Assembly: GCF_910591885.1 (NCBI RefSeq)
Contig: NC_063270.1
Location: forward strand, 434,001 to 498,000
DNA length: 64,000 nt
Origin: Bombus terrestris
Taxonomy: Eukaryota > Arthropoda > Insecta > Hymenoptera > Apidae
Reading direction: 5' to 3'
The notes below the pieces were generated by a model that saw nothing but the letters and a program-made list of their open reading frames with translations, made no database searches and was not told where the DNA came from. Positions 33,301 through 48,100 of this stretch are shown here, piece by piece. How positions within the stretch are numbered: position 1 is the first letter of the stretch; each line of letters begins with the position of its first letter. Position numbers and translations under genes: made by a program.

Positions 33301-36300
33301 ATTTTAAATTTGAAATAAGGGATGAGATTTTAGTGGTTTGAAATAATAAAAATATATTACTGTAACGAAGAATGTAACGTAAGTTTGGAACGATAAAGAA
33401 GGTTTCGTTACACTGCCATGGCTGTGTAAATCAAGAATCAAGCTCTTTTAACGATATTGCAGATTTCACTACTCTAATTAAAAGAATACCAGAAAAACGA
33501 TCTATACGTTTAGCTTATAAGAATATAAAGAAATTAAAGGGGCCGAAATATCAAATACGCAATCCAGTGTAATTCGCATTTTGCCTCAAGAAACACCAAG
33601 CTGCTAAGAATAAAATTACGTCTGATCTAATATTACCAACTTCTAATGCATCGATTTGGGATTCATTCATGGACGCACACGTGCATCGTACATTAGTCTC
33701 GACCGGTGAAGTAACGACCGACCGAGAATTGGCGGAGAGAATCCTGGCGAGCCAGGAGAGACAATCAGCGTGAAATAAGGCGAGCGCGTCGCAACCCGCG
33801 TTCATCGTTACTTTACGTACTTTACAAATAAAGCGAGACATCGCGAGGTCTCGCGGAATTATAGCACTGTAAATAACGCCAAGCTCGTTAAAACGTGATA
33901 AATCGATTTTTGCCGGCCGACAGAATATAATATCAATTTAATCGGCTGGCAATGTCGTCGTCGAGCTGATGGCGAAACGTAAACGTTTGTATCGCGACCA
34001 GGACAAACTCGAGGATGAATTAACGCGAAGCAAAGTGACTTCAAATTTAACCCACCGCCACTGAATTCTCTGCTATTTGTCACGGTGACTAACATTAACT
34101 AGACCTGTCATTTCCCCCCGTTCTTGGACATGTAATTAAATTCAGAAATGATTCCAAGTCATCTTTGATATATTCGTCTTGTTTTTTGCAAAAATCACCA
34201 GGTATTTAAATTGCGTTCCATTCGATCTTAGGATTGTTGTAGTCCTTGTTATAAGTTGAACCGTATCTCTTTAATATTGTCTACCGTCCTTGTTGAAAGA
34301 GAATGGTAGTGCTAACAGAGATTTACTTTACAAGTTCGTGTCTATTATGCAAAGAGAACAGTATTAACGTGCACTATACGAACATTAACATAACGCTGTG
34401 CACTGCCATTAATGGGTTCTCGTGGCATCGCGGAGAAGTATTAAATTCAACTTTCCACGGCTAGCAAGCCATTGCTTCAATTACACCGAGCACGATAACT
34501 AGAATACCGTAATCCACGCTGGAATCGTCTCTCTCTTTGCAATTTAAAGTTCTACCTGGCGGAATCCGTTACATAATGTGGATTGAACTCGGGTCGAGCA
34601 ACCTTTAACCGTCGAAATTTCGCTGCTTATTTGCTTATTATCGTCTTCGTGACGCGATGTAATCCATAATCGGCTTGTAACGGACGTCCGTGTTTAAATC
34701 GCGTCAGTTCGTTATTGAATGAAATGAGTTTCGTTAGGATGTTGTTCGATATGGATGCTTGAATTTCGTTGCTCGACGTGATGTATACGAAACAGAAGGC
34801 GGAACGATTGACCGCAACTATGCGACAGATAAAATCCTGCCACTTAACGTTTAAGAATTTACCAGGCTGGAATTTCGAGCGATAATTACAAGCTGTGCCA
34901 AGTCGTGCTCGCTCGCAAAGACAAATTAAACCGGCATCTGTTTCTCTTCGCTCCGCTCGTCGGGCCACCAGGCATTTCTTAATGAATTCTTGATGTTCGT
35001 GTGAGAAGTATTGTTACAAAACTTTCCAGTCTCGGGATAGAAGAATCCTCTTCATCCGTTTCAAACACGAATAACGCACATTTTTCGAGACATTCCTTCC
35101 GGCGCATTTTCTCACGATCGATAACGAGAGTCCGCCTCAGAACATTGTTTCGTCTCGTCAGGTTTTGTGGTCAATTACAAGTTTTTATTTCATCATGCTC
35201 TTAATCAGTGGCATTTATAATGACTTTGATCTCGAGCAAAGCGTAGATTTAATTAAGCTACTGACAAATTGAACTGACTCCGCTCTAGGTAACTTACGTA
35301 GTTTTACGCTTTAATTTGATCCCGTTAACATTCCGCGAGAATTACCGACTTTCCCTCAATTTTCCTACCTAAAGATTCTAATTTATTCTTGGTGCTTTGT
35401 ATAAACATAGTTACGTATATAGAAATATACAAGAGATACGATGCCATATTTTACGTAACTCGCGCACCTAGAAGTATTTTACTATAGAAGTATAGAAACT
35501 GATAAATGTATATGTGCGTATATGTAGCCTTACATATAAATTAAACATTCAAATACTTAATAAAAATAGGAAAATCAACCACTCCCATTTATTATATCTC
35601 ACTACCCAGACCATATAATTACATTTTATTGACTCGGGGCATTAGAATTCTCACTGATATGTATTTCATTCAGAAGGTGTTGAAGCTCGCCATATTATCG
35701 CTCGATCGTGGTATTTTATGGTGTTAATCTACCCTATAAACAGCATATACCTTACGATTACACATATGCTTGGCAAGCGAAGCCGGTCGATTTGCATAGT
35801 TTGATAAGATAACATTCACTCGTTTACATGTCGCAACTTCTTCGATCCTCCATTCGCCGCCGCGCCGTCTTGCGGCAGCCTCATTCTCTCTCCTTTGCCT
35901 CAGTTCTCCCAACGTTTCTGCCTAATCCTCGATGCCGACACGGGAGAAACTCGTTGGAGCGCTTCTAATCAGTGGTAGGACCCGTCAAGTTTCTCCGTAT
36001 CGAGTTACAGTTCGGCCCAGAGATGGCAACTTGTCTAGTTCTACATAGATACCTGTAATACTTCCCCGTTCGATGTTCACACTAACGTACCTCATCTCCA
36101 CCATCGTTCAAAGCTCTTTCGTCAATTCCCAAAAACTGAGAACTTTGATCTCTGATCCAGGTTTTACCTCCAACTTTGGAGAAAACTCCAACTTCGTCCG
36201 AACCTATTCTCATCTAGACTTCTCGTATACTTTCATTTTACCTTCCTGTTTTTCTTCTTTTTTTTTTTGCTATTTATCGTTTTGTGGAGTCTTCGCACCA

Positions 36301-38300
36301 AAGTCGAGAATTTCTTTTCCGATGAATATGATTTGCGGTCTATGTTTCTGCAATCTAATTTAATTTTGATATATTAACTTTCATTATTTAACGTATATTT
36401 TGATTATATTATAGGCATGGTATTTTTGTTTTGTTTGGTCTGTATGTATTTTTACTAAATTTCTGTTGTTTGCTAGGCGTAAAAGCGCGATGATATGTCG
36501 CTAAACGGATATAAGACGTGTTTAAAGAGCGACTTCTTTTTAGAGGATAGCTTTTAGATATTTATAGCAGCGTTTGGGCACACAGGACAAGTCTAAATAG
36601 CTTCGAAGTGACGCACAATGCGTGTACCAGACCTCGATTTCGTTGCCTATAAATTTAGATCGTGGTCGAACATTGTGTCGATATTTCCTAACGAACCTTA
36701 ACTTTCCACCGTCGTCTATTTTGGTAGTTCGGTTTGAGCAATCCGTGATTCAAAATTTTAGAATACTTTATTATCACTGCACGACGTGTAACATTTGACA
36801 TTTCACGTTCAACCTTGATCTTTTCACTTGAAATTATACCATTCTAAATAAGGAAATCTTTGATCAGTGCTTCGATCTTCTCACAAAGCCGAACTACATT
36901 CGGTTTTTAGATCGATTTTTGGTAGCACACTCTTTGTCTACAGTATATTATTAGTTATTTTTAAATAAAACCATTTGTTTTTTAATTCCTCGTGAGAGGA
37001 TTATTCCCTAGTGAATAATTGTAACTCGTTTCTTAATTAGTAATGCCAATTCCCTACTGAATAATACCATCCGTGTAAAGTTTTTTATTATATGCGAGAA
37101 TACATTAATTAAGTAAGCAATCTATTTAACCACGTTAAATATATTGAAAGCATACACCTCTCGTAATACGTAATAATTTCCTAAGAATATACAGGTATAT
37201 GCTCATTTTGCAATCAGAAGATTAGAAGATAAATTCGTTTTGCTATCAATATCGTCGATTCAATCGTTTCATCCAAAAAGCCTCTATTTTCCATCGACTG
37301 ATCGTTAATTTCACATGCTGAACCTCGACCGAGTTGGTCTGTGCATAATCGACATCAATCTACTGGCTCGGGCCATCAGTGCGTGCGGACTGTAGTTATG
37401 TTATCCAAATTCGAGCAATTTGAAACCATTTTCCACTATGGATCTGCTATCTATTTCACTCGAGATATCTTTCGAATACGATCTTATAAATCTTTCTCAC
37501 ACAAAATTAGAATTATTGTTTCCCTAAATTTATATATTATAGAAACTAATGTATTCCGTGACAATCTAAAAACTAGGTAGAGTACTTCACTTATATACAT
37601 CAAAGTAACTAAAATTAGACACAGATATCTTGAAGCGCAGCTATGTAAGTATTCAGCAGGTTTCCATTAGATATTCACCGGAAGCCAGAAGACATACCTA
37701 GATTCAAAGGAGTCCAAGTCAACCAACTTCGCTGTATAAATACAACTCGAGTAATCTGAACGAGGTTGTTGCTTCTATGGGTATAGCTTGTTTCTTCGTA
37801 GAGTTTTTCTCTGACGAGGAAGGAAGAAGGCAAGTATTAAGGAAAGAAGGCCGTGACTTTTGCGAACAAACGCGGAACGAAGCACCGTCGTTTGTGAGGG
37901 AAAACACGTCAGAGGAATGAAAGAGACGCGAGTTTTCAGCGGCGAGCGCGTAACGATCCAAGCTGCGTGCGTACACACACTTATTACGACTTCCCCTGAC
38001 CCACTTTCCCTTCACCCTCCAGGTCCCCGCGTAGTTCCATGCTAACAACGGCCCAGCCGTTGCAAGTCCGGCCACTGAGCGAGCTTTATTAACGTTTTAC
38101 TGCCGACTTTATTGCTGATTTACGCACCAGGATACCTTCGGCTCGACGCTGCAGGTGCCAAGCTACGCCTTCCCGTTTTCGCTTCCCTGTTACGCAGTGA
38201 AATCGATCGGTCGATATATCTTTCCTTTACTGCATACGCATCCTAGGACATACGACTGTACTGGCTTTAGGGTAAATCAGTGAAATAAGGCTCGTTAACT
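30304..38300. other. Intergenic or intronic DNA
   Basis: I see no gene. Landmarks are a pyrimidine-rich stretch at about 30715-30860, a (CT)13 microsatellite at 32895-32920, and CpG-rich blocks near 32950-33240, 33640-34050 and 35820-36000. The remainder is AT-rich spacer. Confidence 0.5.
32895..32920. repeat. (CT)13 microsatellite
   Basis: Thirteen uninterrupted CT units are followed by GGTTATT and more pyrimidine-rich sequence. Confidence 0.95.
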
Positions 38301-41300
38301 GTAGGTACATAATCTAAAAGCATGTTACTTTAGAAATGGAAGAATCTTATGAAAGTATTAAGAGAAATTTTGTTCAGAGTATTCAGTTGTTTTAGAAGAA
38401 ACATCTTTCATGGAAAAATTGAAGGTTTATGATATTCCTATAGCGAGAGTGCTTACAATGAAGCGATGAATGTGCAGATGAAAAGTAGTACTCTTACTCC
38501 AGGGTGATAAAGTGTGAAGCGGATGGAGAGCTTCTAAGAGATTAAGAGAATTTAAGAGAGAACAGTGAAAGTCCAGATTTGATATTTAAGAAAGAAACGG
38601 ATTCGCTTCTGTACTTGAACGAATTATAGAAGAGTTGGATCGATATTTCCGTGGGATAACAGCGTCGTTGATTGTATAACAATCAGACAGAAACCTCCGT
38701 TTGACCAAGTAGAGCCCCGTGAAAAGTAGAAATAAATCATCGAATTGGTTTCCAACAATTGGACATTGTTTCCATTTTGCGTGACGTAAAAATTTCACGA
38801 GGCAAATGCTTATCCTGGTAGTGGCGATTGCGTGAAAAGTTCATTTTCTCAAACTCGCCGACGTGTGCGAGATTGTCGTACATGGATACATGATTATACA
38901 GCAAATGTGAAAGAAGGTATCGATTTAGCAGAGGTCATAATTTCGCTGGGTTCGTGCATCAGAGTAAACGCAACCGGAGATCAAAAATATAATTTAGATA
39001 AATGGCCCTGTCGGGATACTTATTCATCGGCCGGACTGTATTTCTCGGATGCACCGCCGAGGAAATCGACTAACTATCGAGCGACGTACATGTGTGCACA
39101 CGTACAAATGTACATAGGTTTCCTGGTAACCTTCCGCTTCGACGCGGAAACTTTTCCGACGTCTAAAGTCGTGCGGCTACTTCGGAATTTATGTCAACAA
39201 TTTTTCCAATACGTTCTGCCGCGATTCACGCAATTTCTTCGCCGAGACGTCGCGTGCCTCCTGTGTGCTGTAACCTAGGTTTCTTCCAACGTTGTAGATT
39301 TTCTGTAAATTCTACGGATTCGTCCCGTTTCTAATTTTGAGTTTCGAAGTACAGAAAATATTTTAGAATTAGCAGGAACTTCCACCAATATGGATTTTAT
39401 TTGAGAAAATGTTATCGATGTTCTCGTAATCTGCTCATTTAACTATACATTATGGAGTAACGTTTAATGAATACATTATATTCACAGAGATACATGCACT
39501 AGTAATAATGCTTGACATTGGTTCTACGTTATTGTATTATCGATTACCAGTTTATTTGCGTGTTTAATAATAAATTATTACGGTTAATTAAGTTTGATTC
39601 GCATGTGTGTAATGATCGAGCAAATATGAATTAGCGTATAAGTGTAGGACGTCGCATGACTGAAAAATGAAAACAGGTTGATCAAAGAATAGAATGTTGA
39701 ACAAATCGATTGAATAAATTTGTGTTTTAGTAATTTGAACATTTTAATTCTATTTGAACAATTATGTTTAAATGTCATCTATATTATGTAATACAAACGA
39801 TATTATTTCCAAAGAATTTTTCGTGCAACTCACCGTCGATTCTTTGCTCGAGAGACGCGAAACGCGTGGAAACTGACAGTCATCGTATTAGAATACACGG
39901 AGAAAGGAAAGAACGGCGAGAGAACGAGTTTAAAGCTGGTTACCTGTGACCGTGATGAGGACAGGTGTCCGGGGACGCATGGCCATTTGCATGTAAACAC
40001 GTGGGTGTCGATTCCTGGCGTGAAACAGGTGCGTTGATTAATCGAGGCAAAGTAATACCTCTTTTCCTTGACGTCGTTATCGTTAATCGGTTTACCTTTC
40101 CATTAAGCCGGATGTCAATTACCGACGCTTTATCAATACGTAAGCGATGATAGATCAATAAAATCAATTACGGCTGAGAGACGGGTAACTCTGTGTGTAC
40201 AGATCTGTCTCGAAGGGTCGATTTTAAACGGCATAATTGAGAACTAAAGCAGAAGAATTCATGTCAGCTGAGAGCCAACGTAATTTTCACCGTATGTCTG
40301 CCACGTTACGCTATGATACATTTGCATTTGCGAATCTATATTCAAAATATTTTAATTTAAAATTTGAATTCAAAAACACAAAATGTAATAGCTGGAATTA
40401 GAAAAGTTAAACATTCAATATTAAAGAGTTCAAAGATCAAGCTTTTCCCATATTCTTCTTGCTATATTTAATATTTTACCATTTCGTCCATTCTTTCCCC
40501 TTTCTGATCCACGGTTCGCAATATCAACAATCCTCTAAATTCGCCCCATTCAATGACCCTGGTGAACACCCTCGAAAACGTATGGGTTCTCAAGAATCCT
40601 CTAATCCCTCGTTCAACATTTTATTCCTGCGTGACTCTGCCGCACAATAACCAGGGACCTCTTCGTAGTTCGCAAATCTCATTGAAGATTCCAACCTAGT
40701 TTCGCGTAATCCATCTCATCTGCACGCGATAGTCTTTTTTTCTTCAGCGACTGATCCGATGTCTACAGAACCCTTCCGCAAATTACGTTGGACAGGCGTA
40801 AGCTAATAAAACGCAAGGCGACACATGTGTCTCGCATGTACCACGTCAGATATGGCTATTGGGTGATATGCATTTGTACGGTAGATACGTTCCAAGGAAA
40901 CCTTACGATCACGAAGAAAAAGGGTGTTTCGTAACGTGGATTATTAATGGCTTAACACCAATTTTATTCCCTGCTTTGATCGTCGTTCCTTTTACCATTC
41001 CTCTTCACAGAAGATTTCCCCTTCTGTTTCAACGTTCCGATCGTTATCTATTTCGCGAACCTTTCGACGAGTCGACACGCGGATTTGAAGGAGCCGTTTT
41101 CCTCGGGCTTTCCTTGTTTCCGATTCTTCGTAAACTCGTTATCGAGGCACCCTCATGAATTATTTATAGCCCATGTTGGCACTGCTGTTTCGCCGGCAAT
41201 GCGGACGAAAGGATCGTGTAACCGCGGGATCTCGATCGATTTCGCGTTTCTTCGCTCCTAGGGAACACGTGATAGCTATCTGTCGGCGATACGGATTATC

Positions 41301-44300
41301 ACGATTTGTTGCCAGGAATAATACGGATTTCCTGTTTACCGCGCTGGAATTCTTCTGCTGTTGATTTTAAAACGGTGCATTTTTTGTTTCATTCCGTAAG
41401 CAGGAGGTATTAAGGAACAGAGAAGGAGGAACACAGTTTAAGAATCGTCTCGATAGTGAATGTATATTTCCGCTTGATAGTACAGACTGTTGCTTGTGCT
41501 CGATAAGTTGTAGTTGGGTTGTGAAATTACGAATGAAGTCGCAAACGAAAGGAAACCGTTATCTCCACAAACTGAAATATAATAACAAAATTAGTTTTCA
41601 TAAAATGTTAAGAAATTATTGTACTATGTAGAAAGTCCTTCATTAATTTTTATTTTCATCAAATTTCATATTCCACTTAACACCCCACAAAATCCGACTG
41701 AATTCTGTGAATATATAATTAAGCTACAATGGACGGAATAAAAACAAAATAAACAAAATTCGATGGATTACTAAAAATATCTGTGCAAACGAGAAATTTT
41801 TCTACAAGTTATTCGCGCGACTCGGAACAAATGGTCAAGAACAGCCGTTCGTCGAATCAGCATTCGAAGAAGTCAAACTACGCAACAAAACGAAGGCGAT
41901 TGCCGCGGTAGAAAAAGAATTCTGGCATTCATAAAGTTCGCTGGAGCGCGTGAACGTGGATGCTGAGCCGCTCGAAAGAATCTCAAGTATCTTCAACATT
42001 CCCGGGCGAAGTCGTGCGATTCGCGTCCTTTTTTCTCTCGTCTCGTTTCTCCTCCGGCTTTGTACTCCTCGCTGCATGCACGTTGAAAAGAAGCAGCGAA
42101 AGAGAAAGAGAGGAGACCGGAGAGTGTCAGAGAGACAAGATTGCATAAATAAAAACGATGGGCGTGGAGCGGCACCGGGCTGCAGTGTAATTAATTGTTT
42201 TTAATTGCAAATGGCCGAGCCAGGGTGGTTCAGCGCGTGTCAAAGACGAGTGTCTAGCTATCGTCTACAGAGAAACCTACGATGTACACGCTTGTCTGTT
42301 TCGAATTGACACTTTCCAAGCGGCTGTTCCGAGTTTCTACAACGATACGATCCGTTTCGATAATGGAAAATGTTCGGGAAGCTTTGCCAGTTTACTTTTC
42401 GTCTGCGCTTTCACGAGATCGTTTCGATCGAGGTAAATGACGCGAAATTTATCCTATCTCTTTGACGTTCAATTCCACCGTTTTATTCGTCCCTCCGCTA
42501 AATTTCTTTCAAATAAGTCAAATATTTTACGACCGTGGAAGTAAATGTTTTCTATACCGCGTTTCTTATAAACGGTCGTCAAGCTCTTATTTAATTGCAG
42601 CATTGTTTGTCGGTGGAAGGAGCTAAGGTTGCATTACTTGGTACAGAGACCCTTTGATGTTTTTGAAACGTCTGACTCAAAGCAATACCACTTGGTAATG
42701 TTACTCAAAGAGGTTAAGAAAGCGATGACGTATGACTAATTTTTTTGAAAATGTAATTAGTTCACGCGTTTATGTATCAATGTATAAAAATATGGAACAG
42801 GTTAGACGAGTAAATCCTTATTTATATTATACAGGTTATTTTAGAAGAATTAAACAAAAACTTGAATAAACATGGAAAATTGTTGGAACGAATATGTTCT
42901 TGGATATATCTTTATTGAAATTCTTTTTGGTTTAACATATAAAACTCATACCGAACTTTTGTTTAACCTTTTTGATACTATTTAAATACAAAACTTCTCT
43001 TTTGATCAATATGATCCATAAGGTTGTAAAAATAGCTCGAACTTGAGATAGCGAACGTATAAATGAATCCAACATTCTGCTGGGATGAATATAGTTGAAA
43101 ACAATAATAGTTGAATACATTGGCTTAGAAAACGATTCCGATAAAACGAGCTGTATGCGGCGGCCGAGCCGCGCGGAAACAGGGAGACCAATAAAGAGAA
43201 TTTACGTAATCCAAATATAGAGGCGATTGAAACGACGTTTAATTCAGTCGATGCGTCCATTAAGATAGATCCCATCTCCTCTTACGAAACGAATTGAAAC
43301 GATCGTTTAGAGTAATAATCGTAAACAGGGAGTATTCCTTTTCAATCGTAAAGAAGCATAAGGGACGTCGCTAGTTTTTAAAATTTTCCGCGTTCGCAGT
43401 GTTGTCCGCAGTTGTTTGCGAAGTGACAATTGGATGCAGCAAATTATACAGTTTCCTTTGCTTTGGTTGATTTTGTTCTCCTCCCTTCCTCCCCGTTTCT
43501 CGAGGATGCTTTCGTTCCAGGGAGCATTTCAAAGAGCGAACGCACTGCGACCACGATGAACTTCGAATTCATGTGACGCAATGCCGGAAGTGCATGCTTT
43601 GATACGAGCACCTACGAGCGTGTTAATTGTCGCTAATTAGAGTCTTTTTTTCCGTTCTTCGTCTCTCCCGATGATGCTGTTCTTCGACGTGTGCCATGCG
43701 TCGCGCTCCTTCTTCGTCTCGCATTGACGCAGTTTTGTTCGCAATTCAGCTTCTGCTTTGTTCCATTGTTTCATGGTTTTTTTAGTGACTATCTAATGAC
43801 GCAATGTCGTGCATTTTATGGAAGTTTTTTTCATCAACTGTAGTACGTTGATATGTCTCGTTAAAAAATGAAGCTTCTAGATTTTATAAGATAAATAATA
43901 TAATAATTAACATATTAACATCTCTTTACGGATATGATAGAAACATTTTTGAATTCTTCATATAAATTTGAAAAAATACTACTTCTTTATATTTCCAACT
44001 TTCTACCAGAAAGTTAATTGACTCGTCAAAACATATGCCCGACGACTTTCCCTTTCTTCATCCCATAATAAGCATCGACAAACACCCAGATCGCGTCGTA
44101 AGTCTCCCCACAATCCTGCCATCTCGACAATGATAAAAAAGCAAACCTTCGAAGTACACCTATAAATCCTTTCCCCCGATCCATTGCAATTCATCGAGAA
44201 CTCTATTACAGCCACCAAAAGCCAAACAACTAAATTTTTTCTTACCGATGACGTTCTTCGATGCATCGACACCGGCGATCCTTACCACGTGAGGATCTAA

Positions 44301-44340
44301 TATAAGTACACTGACGTACCTGTCAACGACCCGTAGCAAC
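38301..44340. other. Intergenic or intronic DNA
   Basis: I see no gene. CpG-rich blocks lie at about 38820-39280, 40860-41360, 41840-42260 and 43480-43760, separated by AT-rich spacer. Frames in these blocks lack domains and most lack an ATG start. Confidence 0.5.
39084..39106. other. Alternating purine-pyrimidine run, 23 nt
   Basis: ACGTACATGTGTGCACACGT and the next three bases alternate purine and pyrimidine and are nearly palindromic. Confidence 0.55.
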
Positions 44341-45130
44341 ATAAACAACCGTTATAATCGTTCGCACACATGCAGTCCTGTGGCTCCCGTCGCCGAATGT
44401 TCATGATGTAGGCTGCCGCAGGGCGCAGGACGTCTGGTGCAGCGCGTCAGAGGAAGAGAGAAAAGGATAGAGAGGGTGTTGCATCGGAAGAAGGAGGCAA
44501 AGCTGGGGGAAGGGGATGGTCGCACGATGGTGCAACTACGTCGAGGAGAATTGAGAAGGGTGGCGTGCAACAATACCGGTAAATGAACCGGCGGTAACTC
44601 TCTAGCAACCCCTGCCACATCTTCAGCGACGTCTGCTACTGCAGATAGTGTCCTCCTATGTATGCCGATGGTAGCACACTGCCTGTTTTCCTCTCCTCTT
44701 GCCTCGCAGGAGCGCCGCGACGCGGCGTGCGTTTCTCGAGCGTAGGGCGGCTGCGGTTGCAGGGACGTGCATAGCCGCGTTCAGGGATGCTGGTGGTTTC
44801 GTTCGGTGCACGTACGCACGCGTACGCTCGTCTGTGTGCGGCTGGCTGCTGCACAGCCGCGTCGTCGCGTATCGGTGAATCCATAATTACATGGAACTGC
44901 GATCGACGAGCGGGTTATTAGGCTTTAGAAGCCGCAACGTATTCGCCCGTACGCCGGCTGGGACGAACGGTCTCTGGAGTTATTCGAAGAGATTCCGACG
45001 CTAAGCGAGCGCACCTGTGTTTGCACTGCCGTCATGCAACCTGGCATGTAGTGATTGATGATTGCCCGCGACCGAGCCTCGCGTGAATTCCGAAACGGGC
45101 TCGATATCGTCCTCTTCGCCAGTTCTTTGC
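44341..45130. promoter_or_regulatory. GC-rich, CpG-rich block, candidate promoter or enhancer
   Basis: This is the most GC-rich block of the window, with dense CpG between AT-rich flanks. It holds a 22-nt alternating run at 44806-44827 and a perfect 7-bp stem (GCGGCTG at 44838-44844 with CAGCCGC at 44854-44860). Minus-strand frames at 44352-44618 and 44636-44884 cross it without a recognisable domain. A first exon or promoter is possible but not shown; no TATA or initiator pair stands out. Confidence 0.3.
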
Positions 45131-48100
45131 GAGATTATGGACTGATACGAAGAGGGTAGGTTTGATGATACGATAATTTTAGGTGCAATGCGCTTTGCAA
45201 AATTAAGTGGAATATGTTGTTGGTTATGTAGGTTAAATTAATTTTTGGTCTGTCGGACGTAATTGAACGATATTATTTAAAAAATATTTGACTGTTCTAA
45301 ATTTCAAATTATTTGTGCTAACCTACTTAATATTAACAGGTGAATTTCATAAATTACATTTTAGAATAGAACGTGTAAAATTGTAGAATCGTAAAAGTTG
45401 TATGTATAACGAGATGTTTGTAACTTTCAATATGTCATTTATCAGTGCATTAATATTATTAATTAAAAGATATATTATGGTCTGGATAAATTTGACTAGC
45501 GTCCCTATACCATGATGTAACTATTTTTAAATATTTTCTCAATATTTGCACAATGTCTGAATCTTCCAAGCAACTAATTCAATTCTTTTACTTCCATATT
45601 AATTATCTACAGATTATTACTTAACATGGATTCATTAATTTACATCAGCGCAAATTATATTAAGCTCCTTTGCATCTCCGTTAACCCGTTGCTACATTAC
45701 AGTAATTATTTTCGAATTACTACGCCATCGACACGAATGAAAATTTCAGGTTTTAAATCGAATACGACACCTACGATGATGTAGAAATTATTTTCGAGTT
45801 ACCGCGCGATCTCGACGCACGAAATGCGTTTAATCGTTGCAATAACTCGCTTATATCATCGGCAACAATATTATTCCGTGCGGTTGCAGCGTTTCTCTTT
45901 TAATTCCTAGCATACACGCACGGAGGTGTAACGAACGTCTGCGTTGTTATTCGTTTTGTTCCTTTTCCCTCGCCCTTTCCTGTTCGTGTGCTTTCCAAAC
46001 CCCTCTGCTCCGCGTTGCGGGTGGAATTATCGGATTTTCTGGGACGCGGAAGATGGGCGATTGTGGCACCGCGCGGCTGCACGCTGTTATGATAGCGGTA
46101 AAAATGTTGTTCCGTACTTTGGGTGCGTTGAATGCGATTTAAGTTCGATGAGAGATCGGAGAATAGAAAAACCGATGCTTAATGACAAACAAGATTGCAA
46201 TCTTAATTCTAGAATTATGAAACTTTGAATTTAAAATTACGAGTTTTAATCTTTTTGATGTTGTAATCGCTAAAAGTATACAAATGTTGAATTTCTCCAT
46301 CAGCTGAATAGATAAGTTTATGAAAAAAATCGAGAAACTAAAGATTTACTATTCTAGGATAGCATTAAGATTACGATTACGACTACCAGTTTGGAGAAAA
46401 GAAGTAACTAAGAATTATTTAATTTGTAAAACTGTAATTTTGTAAATATATGTGATCCATATACCATAAAGCTCCGAATTAAAAATTGTTATTCAAGTAT
46501 GTAATGGAAAATACGACAAATATGACATACCCTCCTTAGAAACTTGATTATCATACAACGTTCGACCATCATCGTGCATGAAATTCATACACGTTCCTTG
46601 AATAGCATGTCCTTGCTTTTCTCGCTCACGGATTCAGACCGGTGGCTCGTGCCTAGCCTGGCTCGATTCATCTCCCAGATCTATTTAAACTAAAATTAAT
46701 ATTCATCCACAAGTGGCTTTCACAAAACAAGTGGAACAGCTCTGATATATATGAAAATCTTCCACAAGTTGGTCCAACAAACAAACTCAACTAGATCGCG
46801 CACATACGTGGAAATAAATCCGTGACATTTTGTCCTGTGAGAAAATGACAAGAATCGCGCTCAGAAATCTGCTCGATCTCATTTACTTATCAGCCAAAGA
46901 CGCCATTAACTTCTATAGCGATATGTTCATATTCCCGAAATTTTATTTTACTTGCCTCTGCCTTACAATCTTTTCATTGCGATTATTAGTTCTCAGAATT
47001 AATTAACTATAATTTTTATTTTATTCTATAATCAAATAAGTATATAAAAATATTGTTAAATATTCGAATTATAGATTTCAAAAATGCAAATTGATTTATA
47101 TTCTAATAGTAAAAAAAATTTAATATTTAATCTGATGTATAATATGCTATCCAGTTTTCAATTTACATGCAATTCACATTTATACTTCCAATTTACATTT
47201 ACGCTGTTTAACGAACATGAAAGAACAACAAGTAAACGACGCAACGGTTAAAAACGCGCGGCGCTCTTTTGCGCGTGGTTTTAACTACTTATGGGATGTA
47301 TTTAAACGATGGAATAATGGACCCTCATCGGCTTAGTAGGAGCGGCGCGTTATCGAAAATTTAATAGGATGTAAATAATTCGCGCGCATTTTCGTAATTG
47401 AATTTATAGAGCGCGAGTGCACACAACTGGCTTTCCGATCTGATAGAAATTTGTCTGATATTGTTGCGACAACGAATGAGAATTTATTTTGAAACGGTAT
47501 TACTGCCGCCGATGGTGTACCATTGTTTGCAGTGTGATAGATATGAAACGCGATTTTCTTGCGCGATTAAATATTGTTAAAATAATTATGGATAACATCA
47601 TATACATTCGTTCTTTCTGGTACAAAAAATTTATGAACAGAGAAGGAAGAAACGGGAAGGTATTGGCTTTGTATTATGCCAGATTATTTCAATTTCAAAT
47701 TCCATAAAAAGAAGTTTCGTTGATTGAATAATCAAATTTATTAACGTTATAGCTGTATTTCCTGTGACATTCTTCAGGAAGAAGAAACCGCGTTGAAAGT
47801 TTCCACAATGGAGGGAAAAGAGTCGATTTCGAGTTGCCGGGGAAGAAAAGAATGGAACGCTTTAATTCGCCCCTGTGACGTCTCGCGGCCAATCCAAGCG
47901 GATATAGACCTTCCCCTTACGTATTTCATAAAGCAATTTGTTCGACATTCCGATCTGCCGGATATACGCGCGAATTTGCATATCGAGGTCGCGAAGAAAG
48001 TTCATAGATAATGGTGATTTCACTTGCGACGTCCACGCGGCCATAAATAGCGGTATATAGCGGGTCTCTGGGTCTACAGCAAAATCGTGCAGTATTTATA

